This document shows, in pieces, positions 1-13,900 of a DNA stretch of 64,000 bases; position 1 is the stretch's first letter, and the number at the start of each line of letters is the position of its first letter. The position numbers and the translations under genes were made by a program. Origin of the DNA: Mytilus galloprovincialis (lineage: Eukaryota > Mollusca > Bivalvia > Mytilida > Mytilidae); contig NC_134845.1 of NCBI RefSeq assembly GCF_965363235.1, positions 30,382,524 to 30,446,523 of the forward strand, read 5' to 3'. The notes under the pieces are model-generated. The model saw nothing but the letters and a program-made list of their open reading frames with translations, was not told where the DNA came from and did not search any database.

Positions 1-822
1 CTATGTTAAACTAAGTCCCCCGCTGGCTGCCATCTTGGATGATGGATCAGTTACATAGTAACAACACTTGGTCGGCACCTCATAAGGACCATTCATGCCA
101 TGTTTGGTTTCCTTCCATTCAGTGGTTCTCAAAAGAAGTCATTTGTATGCATTTCCCATAGAGTCCTATGTTAAACTAAGTCCCCCGCTGGCGGCCATCT
201 TGGATAATGGATCGGCTACAAAGTAACAACACTTGGTCAGCACCACATTAGGAACATTCATGCCATGTTTGATTTCATTCCATTCAGTGGTTCTCTAAAA
301 GAAGTCATTTGTATGCATTTCCCATAGGGTCCTATGTTAAACTAAGTCCCCCGCTGGCGGCCATCTTGGATGATGGATCAGCTACATAGTAACAACACTT
401 GGTCGGCACCTCATAAGGAACATTCATGCCATGTTTGGTTTTATTCCATTCAATGATTCTCTAAAAGAAGTCATTTGTATGCATTTCCCATAGGGTCCTA
501 TGTTAAACTAAGTCCCCCGCTGGCGGCCATCTTGGATAATGGATCGGCTACAAAGTAACAACACTTGGTCAGCACCACATTAGGAACATTCATGCCATGT
601 TTGATTTCATTCCATTCAGTGGTTCTCTAAAAGAAGTCATTTGTATGCATTTCCCATAGGGTCCTATGTTAAACTAATTCCCACCGCTGGCGGCCATCTT
701 GGATGATGGATCGGCTACAAAGTAACAACACTTGGTCAGCACCTCATAAGGAACATTCATGCCATGTTTGGTTTCATTCCATTCAGTGGTTCTCTAGAAG
801 AAGTTCAAAATGTAAAAAGTTA
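1..822. repeat. Tandem array of ~165-bp units (mussel core-array repeat)
   Basis: Five units begin at about 1, 166, 332, 498 and 664, each opening with CTATGTTAAACTAAGTCCC and carrying the phrase GGCGGCCATCTTGGATGATG. Units differ by scattered substitutions; units 2 and 4 resemble each other, as do 3 and 5, which hints at a two-unit higher order. The array lies to the left of the last visible ST13 exon, so it sits in the final ST13 intron or just 3' of it. It continues past the left edge. Confidence 0.9.
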
Positions 823-912
823 ACGACGACGACGACGGACGACGACGACGACGGACGACGGACGCCCAGTGGTGAGAAAAGCTCACTTGGCCCTTCGGGC
901 CAGGTGAGCTAA
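823..912 (+). mobile_element. Right end of the array-bearing element: ACG microsatellite plus Helitron-like hairpin end
   Basis: The 165-bp array runs into a GACGACGAC tract (about 825-865) and then a strong hairpin at 880-910 with 14-bp arms (one wobble pair) and a TTC loop, followed by AA. A GC-rich hairpin close to a CTAA terminus is the known 3' end of Helitrons and their non-autonomous relatives. Bivalve 'pearl'-type elements also carry internal arrays of ~160-bp units. No transposase is seen, so this would be a non-autonomous copy. Confidence 0.5.
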
Positions 913-1074
913 AAAAGTGAGCTTTAAAGGTAAGAGATGATAAGGTAAATAGCCATGGCCATAAATTGATCTATGGAAAATATGTGTCACCAAATTATGT
1001 GTACCTGGAGAATTTAATAGGAGAAATGATTAATTTTATTTTAATATCTTTTCGTATCTTCATTTGTCAACCTA

Positions 1075-1445
1075 CATTAAATTTTACAAGACTGTCCCAG
1101 GTTAGGGGAGAGTTGGGATCCCGCTAACATGTTTAACCATGCCACATTCTCCATGTTTGTGACAGTCCCAAGTCAGAAGCCTAAAATTCAGTGGTTGTCG
1201 TTTATTTATGTATTACATTATTGTTTTTCGTTCATATTTTGTACATAAATTATGCCGTTAGTTTTCTCCTTTGAATTGTTTTACATTGTCATTTCAGGGC
1301 CTTTTATAGCTGACTATGCTGTATGGGATTTGCTCATTGTTGAAGGCCATATGGTGACCTATAGTTGTTAATTTCTGTATCATTTTGGACTCTTGTAGAG
1401 AGTTTTCTCATTGACAATTATACCACATCTTCTTTTTTATAATAA
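1075..1445 (-). repeat. Dispersed mussel repeat, copy A
   Basis: The stretch from 'actgtcccaggttagggg' to 'gacaattataccacatctt' reappears in shortened form at 43078-43385 (same strand). Its distal end recurs at 35505-35580, and it recurs in opposite orientation at about 10255-10400, 40205-40330, 48275-48410 and 49555-49625 ('atgattgccaatgagacaac'). This copy ends just before ST13 exon 10. No coding potential is seen; family class (SINE or MITE) is unresolved. Confidence 0.75.
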
Positions 1446-1457
1446 TAAAATTTTAAC

Positions 1458-4400
1458 CTGGAATGCAGAAAGAATTTCTGGATCACTGAGTAGCTTGGAT
1501 AAATCTGGCATTCCACCTCCACCTCCAGCGCCTGCTCCAGGCATACCTCCTCCCATACCACCAGGCATGCCTCCCATGCCACCGGGCATGCCTCCCATAC
1601 CACCGGGCATGCCTCCCATACCACCGGGCATACCTCCCATGCCACCAGGCATGCCTCCCATACCACCTGGCATGCCTCCCATACCACCTGGCATGCCTCC
1701 CATACCACCTGGCATACCTCCCATACCTCCTGAAAAGACAATATGGTAAAGTTAAGGCAATAGAGATTAGTAACAAAATACTGACATAAAAACACTCCAG
1801 CATAATGAAAGAAATCATTTGATTTTGCAAATACTAGTGTGCTTTAAGGGCATATGATACAGTTTCAATCCTATAATGATTTGTTCAGGGATCTCCATGG
1901 ATGAAAATTGAACAATGGAGGAACTTTCACCATCACAAACCGTGTGTAACCCGTACAGTGAAGCGTGATCAAAAGTATAACATCCCCCCAACCTTTTAGT
2001 CGAGAATGACCAAAAGCTGTCATGAAGGTCCCCATGTACTTTTCTTGCTATTTTTGGTTATTGTTATGGGGGTTAAATATCATGTATAGCTTATTTTTCA
2101 CGGACACTTATCAAATTCAGAAGTCATGAACCCATTACTGGTATGGCTGATTTGCAGCAGGTCACAAATTTCAGCTATGAAATATAAACACTAGAATTGA
2201 AAACCAAAAGATATAAAGAAACAGGAAATAATATTTTATACAGAAATTCTAAATTATGTTTAGTTCACAAACATGTCAAAATCAAATAAAATGTGACCAT
2301 ATTTTTCTTTGCATTCAAGCAATTGTGCACAATTTTCCTAACAATATACCCTCTTGTCACATGACTTTGTTTTTGTGCATTTTGAAGAAGAGTAGTGCAC
2401 AACAAGTCATAAGTTTGTTGCATTTTGTCAAATAATATACATGTTTAATTTTAGATGTAAAAAAAATTGGACTGGAAAAATTTCATTCGGTCTGGTAAAG
2501 GTAGGTTGTTTACCAGACCGAATGTCCTGTTAAAATAAAATTCATTTGTGTATACTGGTATCATATGCCTTTAAAGACTATTTTGAGAAACTCTGCATTA
2601 AATTTGTAAATGTAATTGATTTTTTATTCTCGGGATATTTTTTTGGTCTTGATTTATTGTGTAATGAGAAAACATGGCTGCTATGATACAATGTTTTCAT
2701 AAACCTTCCTTAAAAGTAAAACTTAGAGCAGCCTCATCATTCCCCTGCTATTCAACTCCAAAATTACTCTGAATTTTTCAGGTTCAATGCATTCTGTACT
2801 TACCAGGAAATCCCCCTGGGAAACCACCTGGGAATCCTCCAGATGATCCAGTGCTGCTTTCCTGAAATAAAGATTGAATAATAAATGACATAACAAAAAT
2901 AAATTCTTGATATATTAGATAAAAAAAAAAGATAAATGTCTTTGCTGAAAATAAGGGACGACATCAAAAGTTCAATGTAGGATAAACCAGATGCTCCGCA
3001 GGGCGTAGCTTTATACGACCGCAGAGGTTGAACCCTGAACGGTTAGGGCAAGTATGGACACAACATTCAAGCTGGATTCAGCTCTAAATTTGGATTGTGA
3101 TTAAATAGTTGACACAGAATAGGTTTCTGACACAGAATGAATGTGTTCTTATGAACTTAAAATTTTTGTTTCTCTTAGAGCAATTCACTATGCTGTTGAA
3201 TATTAATCCTCTCAAAAAAATGTTTGAAGAAATTTTCTTTTTTATTTATGAAATTTCAAATGAGAAAAATTGAACCCAATTTTTTTAATCACATCCCCCT
3301 TTCCCTTATTCCAAAACTAATCTCAATTAAAATTTCTAATGGAGTTTGCAACAATAACTACTCATTTAAATACATCATAAAATATTAAGATGTAAAAAAA
3401 CTGCTTGTTATCACTGAATGGTAAAGATTATTTTAATTTATCAGTTGGTAGTAAAAAGTGAATATACATTGTATATTGTAAATAACAAAGATTTAAGTTG
3501 ATTCTGGACAAAGAAAGATAACTCCAATTAAAAAAAAATCTTGCTATTGCACAATATTTTGCAATTAGATATTTCTTGCTTACTATTCTGGACAAAGAAA
3601 GATAACTCTAATTAAAAAAAAATTTGATATTTCACAATATTGTGCAATTAGATATTTCTTGCCATTGCGCAATACTGTGCAATTGAAAAGACTTGCTATT
3701 ACACAATACTTAATATAATAATTTTAGATCCTGATTTGGACCAACTTGAAAACTGGGCCCATAATAAAAAATCTAAGTACATTTTTGGATTCAGCATATC
3801 AAAGAACTTCAAGATTTCAATTTTTGTTAAAATCAGACGAAGTTTAATTTTGGACCCTTTGGACTTTAGTGTAGACCAATTTGAAAACAGGACCAAAAAT
3901 GAAGAATCTACATACACAGTTAGATTTGGAATATCAAAGAACCCCATTTATTCAATTTTTGATGAAATCAAACAAAGTTTAATTTTGGACCCCGATTTGG
4001 ACCAACTTGAAAACTGGGCCAATAATCAAGAATCTAAGTACATTTTTAGATTCAGCATATCAAAGAACCTAACTGATTCATTTTTTGTCAAAATCAAACT
4101 AAGTTTAATTTTGGACCCTTTGGACCTTAATGTAGACCAATTTGAAAACGGGACCAAAAGTTAAGAATCTACATACACAGTCATGACAGTTAGATTCAGC
4201 ATATCAAAGAACCCCAATTATTCAATTTTGATGAAATCAAACAAAAGTTTAATTTTGGACCCTTTGGGCCCCTTATTATGTTGGGACCAAAACTCCCAAA
4301 ATCAAACCCAACCTTTCTTTTATGGTCATAAACCTTGTGTTTAAATTTCATAGATTTCTATTTACTTATACTAACGTTATGGTGCGAAAACCAAGAAAAA

Positions 4401-4891
4401 TGCTTATTTGGGTCCCTTTTTGGCCCCTAATTCCTAAACTGTTGGGACCTAAACTCCCAAAATCAATACCAACCTTCCTTTTGTAGTCATTAACATTGTG
4501 TTTAAATTTCATTGATTTCTATTTACTTAAACTAATGTTATTGTGCGAAAACCAAGAATAATGCTTATTTGGGCCCTTTTTTGGCCCCTAATTCCTAAAC
4601 TGTTGAGACCAAAACTCCCAAAATCAATCCCAACCGTTCTTTTGTGGTCATAAACCTTGTGTCAAAATTTCATAGATTTCTATTAACTTAAACTAAAGTT
4701 ATAGTGCGAAAACCAAGAAAATGCTTATTTGGGCCCTTTTTGGCCCCTAATTCCTAAAATGTTGGGACCAAAACTCCCAAAATCAATACCAACCTTCCTT
4801 TTGTGGTCATAAACCTTGTGTTAAAATTTCATAGATTTCCATTCACTTTTACTAAAGTTAGAGTGCGAAAACTAAAAGTATTCGGACGCCG

Positions 4892-4926
<35 letters not shown>

Positions 4927-7900
4927 AGACGCCAACGTGATAGCAATATACGACGAAAATTTTTTCAAAATTTGCGGTCGTATAAAAATTGAACCCAATT
5001 TTTTTAATCACATCCCCCTTTCCCTTATTCCAAAACTAATCTCAATTAAAATTTCTAATGGAGTTTGCAACAATAACTACTCATTTAAATACATCATAAA
5101 ATATTAAGATGTAAAAAAAACTGCTTGTTATCACTGAATGTTATTTATTATAATTTATCAGAACTTGGTAGTAAAAAGTGAATATACATTGTATATTGTA
5201 TATAACAAAGATTTAAGTTGATTCTGGACAAAGAAAGATAACTCCAATTAAAAAAAAATCTTGCTATTGCACAATATTTTGCAATTAGATATTTCTTGCT
5301 TACTATTCTGGACAAAGAAAGATAACTCTAATTAAAAAAAAATTTGCTATTTCACAATATTGTGCAATTAGATATTTCTTGCCATTGCGCAATACTGTGC
5401 AATTGAAAAGACTTGCTATTGCACAATACTTAATATAATAATTTTAGATCCTGATTTGGACCAACTTGAAAACTGGGCCCATAATAAAAAATCTAAGTAC
5501 ATTTTTGGATTCAGCATATCAAAGAACCCCAAGATTTCAATTTTTGTTGAAATCAGACTAAGTTTAATTTTGGACCCTTTGGACTTTAGTGTAGACCAAT
5601 TTGAAAACAGGACCAAAAATGAAGAATCTACATACACAGTTAGATTTGGTATATCAAAGAACCCCATTTATTCAATTTTTGATGAAATCAAACAAAGTTT
5701 AATTTTGGACCCCGATTTGGACCAACTTGAAAACTGGGCCAATAATCAAGAATCTAAGTACATTTTTAGATTCAGCATATCAAAGAACCTAACTGATTCA
5801 TTTTTTGTCAAAATCAAACTAAGTTTAATTTTGGACCCTTTGGACCTTAATGTAGACCAATTTGAAAACGGGACCAAAAGTTAAGAATCTACATACACAG
5901 TCATGACAGTTAGATTCAGCATATCAAAGAACCCCAATTATTCAATTTTGATGAAATCAAACAAAGTTTAATTTTGGACCCTTTGGGCCCCTTATTCTGT
6001 TGGGACCAAAACTCCCAAAATCAATACCAACCTTCCTTTTATGGTCATAAACCTTGTGTTTAAATTTCATAGATTTCTATTTACTTATACTAACGTTATG
6101 GTGCGAAAACCAAGAAAAATGCTTATTTGGGTCCCTTTTTGGCCCCTAATTCCTAAACTGTTGGGACCTAAACTCCCAAAATCAATACCAACCTTCCTTT
6201 TGTAGTCATTAACATTGTGTTTAAATTTCATTGATTTCTATTTACTTAAACTAAAGTTACTGTGCGAAAACCAAGAATAATGCTTATTTGGGCCCTTTTT
6301 TGGCCCCTAATTCCTAAACTGTTGAAACCTAAACTCTCAAAATCAATCCCAACCGTTCTTTTGTGGTCATAAACCTTGTGTCAAAATTTCATAGATTTCT
6401 ATTAACTTTAACTAAAGTTATAGTGCGAAAACCAAGAAAATGCTTATTTGGGCCCTTTTTGGCCCCTAATTCCTAAAATGTTGGGACCAAAACTCCCAAA
6501 ATCAATACCAACCTTCCTTTTGTGGTCATAAACCTTGTGTTAAAATTTCATAGATTTCCATTCACTTTTACTAAAGTTAGAGTGCGAAAAGTAAAAGTAT
6601 TCGGACGGCGGACGACGACGACGACGCCGACGCCAACGTGATAGCAATATACGACGAAAAATTTTTCAAATTTTGCGGTCGTATAAAAACTTAATTCAAC
6701 AAGTGAAACTGCGAGCTACTGCTCACTGATGATACCCCCGCCGCAAGTGGATAATATTAATAGTGTAAAAATATGCAAGTGTTCGGTAAACAGGAAGTTG
6801 TCAAGTGATGAATCTGAAAACGCATCACACGGTATAGCTGACTTATAAAAATCCTGAAACCAAATTTCAGAAATCCTTGTATTGTAGTTCCTGAGAAAAA
6901 TGTGACGAAAATTTTTAACTTGGTTATCATGTGTAAAATCATACAAGTGTTCGGTAAACAGGAAGTAGTCGAGTGGTGAATCTGAAAACGCATCACACAG
7001 TATAGCTGACTTATATAAATCCTGAAACCAAATTTCAGAAATCCTTGTATTGTAGTTCCTGAGAAAAATGTGACGAAAATTTTTAACTTGGTTATCATGT
7101 GTAAAATCATACAAGTGTTCGGTAAACAGGAAGTAGTCGAGTGATGAATCTGAAAGCGCATCACACGGTATAGCTGACTTATATAAATCCTGAAACCAAA
7201 TTTCAGAAATCCTTGTATTGTAGTTCCTGAGAAAAATGTGACGAAAATTTTCAACTTGGCTATCATGTGTAAAATCATACAAGTGTTCGGTAAACAGGAA
7301 GTTGTCGAGTGATGAATCTGAAAACGCATCACACGGTATAGCTGACTTATATAAATCCTGAAACCAAATTTCAGAAATCCTTGTATTGTAGTTCCTGAGA
7401 AAAATGTGACGAAAATTTTCAACTTGGCTATCATGTGTAAAATCAGACAAGTGTTCAGTAAACAGGAAGTTGTCAAGTGATGAATCTGAAAACGCATCAC
7501 ACGGTATGGCTGACATATATAAATGTTGATACCAAATTACAGAAAGGGTGGATGTGTAGTTCCTGAGAAAAATGCGACGAAAGTTTCATGGGACGGACTG
7601 ACTGACGGACGGACGGACTGACGGACAGACTGACGGACGGACTGACGGACGGACGGACTGACGGACTGACGGACTGACGGACTGACAGACAGAGGTAAAA
7701 CAGTATACCCCCCCTTTTTTAAAGCGGGGGTATTAAAGCGGGGGTATAATTAGTTTTTTCACTGACCCCCCACCCCCCCTCTTAACTAAATTTGGGAAAA
7801 ATTGATTTACAAATAAGAGATATATGTAAAAATCGATTTTAGATATACAAAATTTGCAGAATTTTACCCCCCCCCCCCCCCCCACCCCACCCCCAAACTA

Positions 7901-10900
7901 TTTGATTTAAGTTTTTTATCCTACATTGATCTTTTGATGTCATCCCTAAGTTTAATAGTTGATCATATAGAAATATCAGATTAAAAAGATTTAAAACTTC
8001 TTTTTCAACAAGAGTGCACACGCTGAAATGTCTCGCCTTCTATACTAATCATTGATATTATGTTGATAGTCCTAGGTGTAAAGCTAAGCTTTATTACAAC
8101 TGTCACATAAACTTAACATTTACCAAGATAACTAAACAAAGACCAATGAACCTTGAAAATGAGGTCAAGGTCAGATGAAACATGCCAGGCAGACATGTTC
8201 AGCTAACAATGCTTCTTAGTTCTATACAACATATATAGTTGACCCATTACTTATAGTTTAAGAAAAATAGACCAAAACACAAAAACTTAACACTGTGCAA
8301 TGAACCGTGAAAATGAGGTCAGGGTCAAATAAAACCTGCGTGACTGACATAAAGATCATAAAATATTTCCATACACCAAATATAGTTGACCTGTGGCATA
8401 TAGTATTAGATAAAAAGACCAAAACTCAAAAACTTAACTTTGACCACTGAACCATGAAAATGAGGTCAGGGTCACATGACATCTGCCCGCTAGATATGTA
8501 CACCTTACAATCATTCCATACAACAAATATAGTAGACCTATTGCATATAGTATGAGAAAAACAGACCAAAACACAAAAATTTAACTATAACCACTGAACC
8601 ATGAAAATGAGGTCAAGGTCAGATGACACCTGCCAGTTGGGCATGTACACCTTACAGTCCTTCCATACACAGAATATACTAGCCCTATTGCTTATAGTAT
8701 CTGAGATATGGACTTGACCACCAAAACTTAACCTTGTTCACTGATCCATGAAATGAGGTCGAGGTCAAGTGAAAACTGTCTGACAGACATGAGGACCTTG
8801 CAAGGTACGCACATATCAAATATAGTTATCCTATTACTTATAATAAGAGAGAATTCAACATTACAAAAAATTTGAACTTTTTTTTCAAGTGGTCACTGAA
8901 CCATGAAAATGAGGTCAAGGACATTGGACATGTGACTGACGGAAACTTCGTAACATGAAGCATCTATATACGAAGTATGAAGTATCCAGGTCTTCTACCT
9001 TCTAAAATATAAAGCTTTTAAGAAGTGAGCTAACGCCGCCGCCGCCGTAGCCGCCGCCGGATCACTATCCCTATGTCGAGCTTTCTGCAACAAAATGTAG
9101 ATTCTCGTTCTATAACAAATTAGTTGCCATATTTCTCCATTTGTTATTTTTTTCTTCACAAAAGTATAGATATAAATTCAAATCATAAGCATGCAGAGAG
9201 GGGGGACTTTCATCATTGTAAACTAAAAAAAAAATTTCAAATTTTGCGGTCGTATAACAAGAGACACATTGACCCGTAATATCATATATTTAATATTGCT
9301 AAACCTGTCGACCATTTTTTTTGTTGGTCTAGTCAAACCTTTTCAACTTATAGTCAACCCTGTAATACCGTTGTCATGTATCCTAAATATTGAATATTAG
9401 CAAAGCAAAATCGCTACTCTTTAAATGAGTAGGAACTATTTAACCCTATATACTATATGAACTGGACACATATTTCTGACCCAGGCTACCATTATTTGCA
9501 CAAAATATCAATTTTATAAGTCTTTTGAATCTCATAGGAAAACAAAAAGTTGTACATGTTTTCATGCTCAGCATATTCCCAATCATAATTCAGAGTATTT
9601 GAAAACAGAAGTTGGGAGTCTGAAAGATCTGACAAAAATATTTGCTTATCATACATAGGAATGGATAGACGAAAAGTGTGATTGCAATATAGCCATATAT
9701 ACAAGGATAGGGATAGAATGTCCAAATTGAACAGCAAACCCAAATCAAATAAGGGCTGTTCCAGAAAATACTATGTCCCCCCCAGGGACGGCACTTTTTT
9801 TTAACCCCCACCACCCACAGAAATAAAATTTAATTAGAACAGCACTCCCTTTGCATTTTGGTATTTCAAATACAACCACCCACATAATATTTAAAAAAAT
9901 TGCCTTCCCTGGGGGGGACATAGTATATTCTGGAACAGCCCTAATGACAAAGGTGGCAATGTTGATGTTTAATGATATCATCAAAGATCCTTGTTTGCCT
10001 ATCCTCAAGATCTTTTAATGACTTTCTTGTTATCAATACAGCAAAAATTTCGATGTCTATACTTTCCTAATATAATAATAACGATTGCTTTTAACACCAA
10101 ATGCGATCAGGCTGTAGCCATTTCCGCTGAAGGTAAAGTGATCTTCTATTTGGGAGATCGTGAAAGGGAGATAATTTAAAAGTTAGCGATTGCAAGGGGT
10201 TACCAAGGGGTAATTGCAAATGTTTTTCAGACAGGTAAGTACAGATTTTGATGTAAACAAGAAAATGAGGTATGATTGCCAATGAGATAACTCCTTATGA
10301 GATCAAATGAAATAGAAATCAAATACTACAGATCACTGTATGGACTTCATGAATGAACAAAACTTACACTGCATAGAAAGCTATAAAAGTCCACAAAATA
10401 TATATACCTGTCTTTGTTTACACTGCATAGAAAGCTATAAAAGTCCTCAAAATATATATACCTGTCTTTGTTTTTCATAATCTTCTTTTGCTTTCCTGAT
10501 TCTTTCTTTTCTGGCATTCAATTCTTTTTCCTGCTTCTTTCTCTCATATTTCCTTTTGTGTTCAATTATTTTCTTTGCCTAGATTATTAAGTTGAATTAT
10601 ACATAGACGTTAATGAATCTTGTCTTATAACTTTTATATGTTGACTGTAAACTACTATATGTTTTCACATTTAAACCTGTCTATAAATTATTACTGAGTA
10701 TAAGACAAAGATTTTGTAAATAGAGTTCTTTGAATTCATCATCTGTTTCATTCTTTCCAATCTTTCTGACTACATTCAAAAGCTGTGATTTTTTTTTTAA
10801 TCTGAACAAATTAAATTAACAAAACTTTGGTTAAGATGTAGAAAATCAACTACCGGTAAAATCAACAAATCTTAAATGAAATGTTTAAAATCACTATTCA

Positions 10901-13900
10901 ATTTAATATTCAAACATATAAAAATGCTGAATCCAAAAAAGACAGTAGGTGCATTTTACCCCTTTGTAAAAGGCAATCGAGAGATGTAAAATAAAACGTA
11001 CATTTGGTGTAACGTCATGTAACAACTCATTAGCAGTGTCATCATAATCCAGTTTACAGGCCATTGTAAGATCATGGTAGGCATCCTCCCATTGTCCTAA
11101 TTTCCTAAAAAATAAAAATGTAGTGATTAAGTGAAATGTTTCACTGTTCTCAAAAAAAAAAGTTCCTCTGGGGATCCTTCAAGAAAATCTGCTGGTCCTG
11201 ACTATTATTTATATTGTAATCTGCTGGTCCTGACTATTATTTCTATTGTAATCTGCTGGTCCTGACTATTATTTCTATTGTAATCTGCTGGTCCTGACTA
11301 TTATTTATATTGTAATCTGCTGGTCCTGACTATTATTTCTATTGTAATCTGTTGGTCCTGACTATTATTTCTATTGTAATCTGCTGGTCCTGACTATTAT
11401 TTCTATTGTATTATGTTGGTCCTTTTTAAAATTTGGTGGTCAAAACCTTCAAACCCTCACTTTACAAAAACTCTGAATTTGTTTTCTATTTGTAATTCAA
11501 ACAATTATAGACTCCTACATTGTATCAACGTTCTGACAATAATATCCTTTTATCAATTTGACGGGTTTATTCATAACCTCATAAGTTTGTCATTGCCATC
11601 TTTTCCTGAGGACAAAATGAAAAACTCACAATCTTGTATACAACCCACATTTTCTGGGATGGCTCTTCAACAGAGTTTGCTATTTAGCATTGTTGCTGTT
11701 AAGGCCAACAATACCATTCTGCCTATTTTAACAAGGAAATCTGAAGTTCAATAAAAATGGGGAATGTGTCAAAGAGAATAAAATTGAGAATGGAAATGGG
11801 GAATGTGTCAAAGAGACGTATTTTTTCCTCAATAGTTTGTTATTGTTTTAAATTTGTTTTGATGGCAATGTATTGTAAAACTCCCATTCCACTTGTATCC
11901 ATGCCAAACCATCACTTACTTTTTTGCCATTCCTCTCCATTTGTATCCTTGAGCAGAATCTGGATTCAGTTCAATGGCTTTGTCACAATCATGTATAGCT
12001 TTATTTAATTTCTTCAATTTGATAAATGCACTGTAAAAAGAGACAACATCAAGAATAGATATTAAGTTCTTCTGATCAAGCATAAAACTTTGGTTACTAT
12101 GTCAGGGCAGTACATTATATGACAATAAATAAATTTGGTGTATTTACTGTCTTCTGATTGGTTAAAATTATTAGTTTTATTTTCAATGTTGTCAATTATT
12201 ATGGCGACACGCCCACTCCCCTGACGTTGTGTATTCATACGCCAACATGTGTGTACGTTGTTATTGTTAATATACATAATATAAAAAGTTCTTTGAGCTT
12301 TATTTTTGATAGAAATTTATTTATAATGAATGGCAATAATTTATTTTGAATTTATTGAACCATAAAATTAATTTTTGACTCTTCACATTTTACACAATGT
12401 GAAGAGTCAAAAATTAATTTTATGGTTTAATAAATTAAAAATAAATAATATCCATTCATTAAGTAATTATAATCAATACAGACAATTAGCTGTTTGGTAT
12501 TTCAATAATTAACAAGCACAATAGGATAAATATATTAATTGATTTTATATGGTTTTGTAATTAAGTTTTTTAAAATGATTTTGCATATGATAACAGATTG
12601 AATTTTTTAACTTTCAAACGGGTTAACGCAATTTCAATAATTATTTAGACTAGTATTATGAAAATAATTGTAAATCTTTTGTTTTGTTTCACATAATTGT
12701 ATGAATTACATATGTCACATAAATATGTCACTGTATGTTGTGGTCTGTGCTGTTGTCCATAGTTTTTCTGTGATCTCCATGTTGAAATGTACTAATATAT
12801 TATTTATTTATGCGTTTCTCTGTGTTGAGTGTTCTTGCTTTTGTTTGTACTGTATTCCTGTCATGTAGTGTTGTTATTTTAGCCTATTGCCATATAAAAT
12901 GGGAGGTTTTGCTAGCAATAAAACCAGGTTCAACCCACAATTTTTTTCTTAAAATGTCCTGTATCAAGTCAGGAATATGTCAGTTGTTATCAAATAGTCT
13001 GTAACTATGTATGTTGGTGTTAGTTTTTGTTGCACTTCAGTATTTCTGTTGTTTTCCTCTTATAGTTGATGTCTTTACCTAGGTTTTAGTTTGGAACCTA
13101 GATTTTTTTCTTTCAATTGATTTAAAACTTTTGAACAGCAGTATACTACTGTTGCCTTTATTTATTCAAAGCCCTGCTTTTATAAAAATTAACAAAGTTA
13201 TGCATTTATAAACTACAACTGTTGACTTGAATGACAACATACCTTCCTCTCTTTGCATACAATAAAGCAGACATTGGGTTGACCTTGATCGCCTCTGTAA
13301 ATATTTTCACAGCCTCTTCCAAGTTTCCTGTAATCAAGACAAAATAACAAAAAAATAGCAAGACATTATTGCAAGAAATAACGACATTGAGCAAATGTTG
13401 TATTATCTTATATATTTCGAAAATATTTTATTACACATTTGTACTTGAAATAATGAGATTTTAATGCAGTACACAATGAACAAGAATGTGTCCCAAGTAC
13501 ACGGATGCCCCATCTGCACTATCATTTTCTATGTTCAGTGGAGCATGAAAATGGGATAAATCTCTAATTTGGCATTAAAATTAGAAAGATCATATCATAG
13601 GGAACATGTGTACTAAGTTTCAAATTGATTGGACTTCAACTTCATCAAAAACTACCTCGACCAAAAACTTTAACCTGAAACTCGCACTTTCATTTTCTAT
13701 GTTCAGTGGACCGTGAAATTGGGGTCAAAAGTTTAATTTTGCTTTAAAATTAGAAAGATCATATCATAAGGAACATGTGTACTAAGTTTCAAGTTGATTG
13801 GACTTCAGCTTCATCAAAAACTACCTTGACCAAAAACTTTAACCTGAGGCGGGACAGACGGACGAACGAACGAACAGACGGACGGACGCACAGACCAGAA

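Noticed and set aside
1437-1457. Read-through end VKILLL as the ST13 C-terminus
   Set aside because: The frame crosses a CAG|GTTAAA donor exactly where HIP continues with its DP domain; the real last exon is more likely off the left edge.
1411-1749. Plus-strand proline-rich open frame ([10 protein letters not shown])
   Set aside because: It is the antisense of the ST13 GGMP exon; the minus frame is joined by proper splice sites and matches HIP.
3736-5884. Two near-identical 142-codon open frames taken as paralogous genes
   Set aside because: They are translations of a tandemly duplicated repeat with no start context, splice signal or recognisable domain.
6716-7516. 266-codon minus-strand frame
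   Set aside because: Internal periodicity equals the 165-bp repeat unit (55 codons), which keeps the frame open by chance.
11189-11422. CRISPR-like regular repeats
   Set aside because: 32-bp units are directly adjacent with no unique spacers, and the genome is animal.
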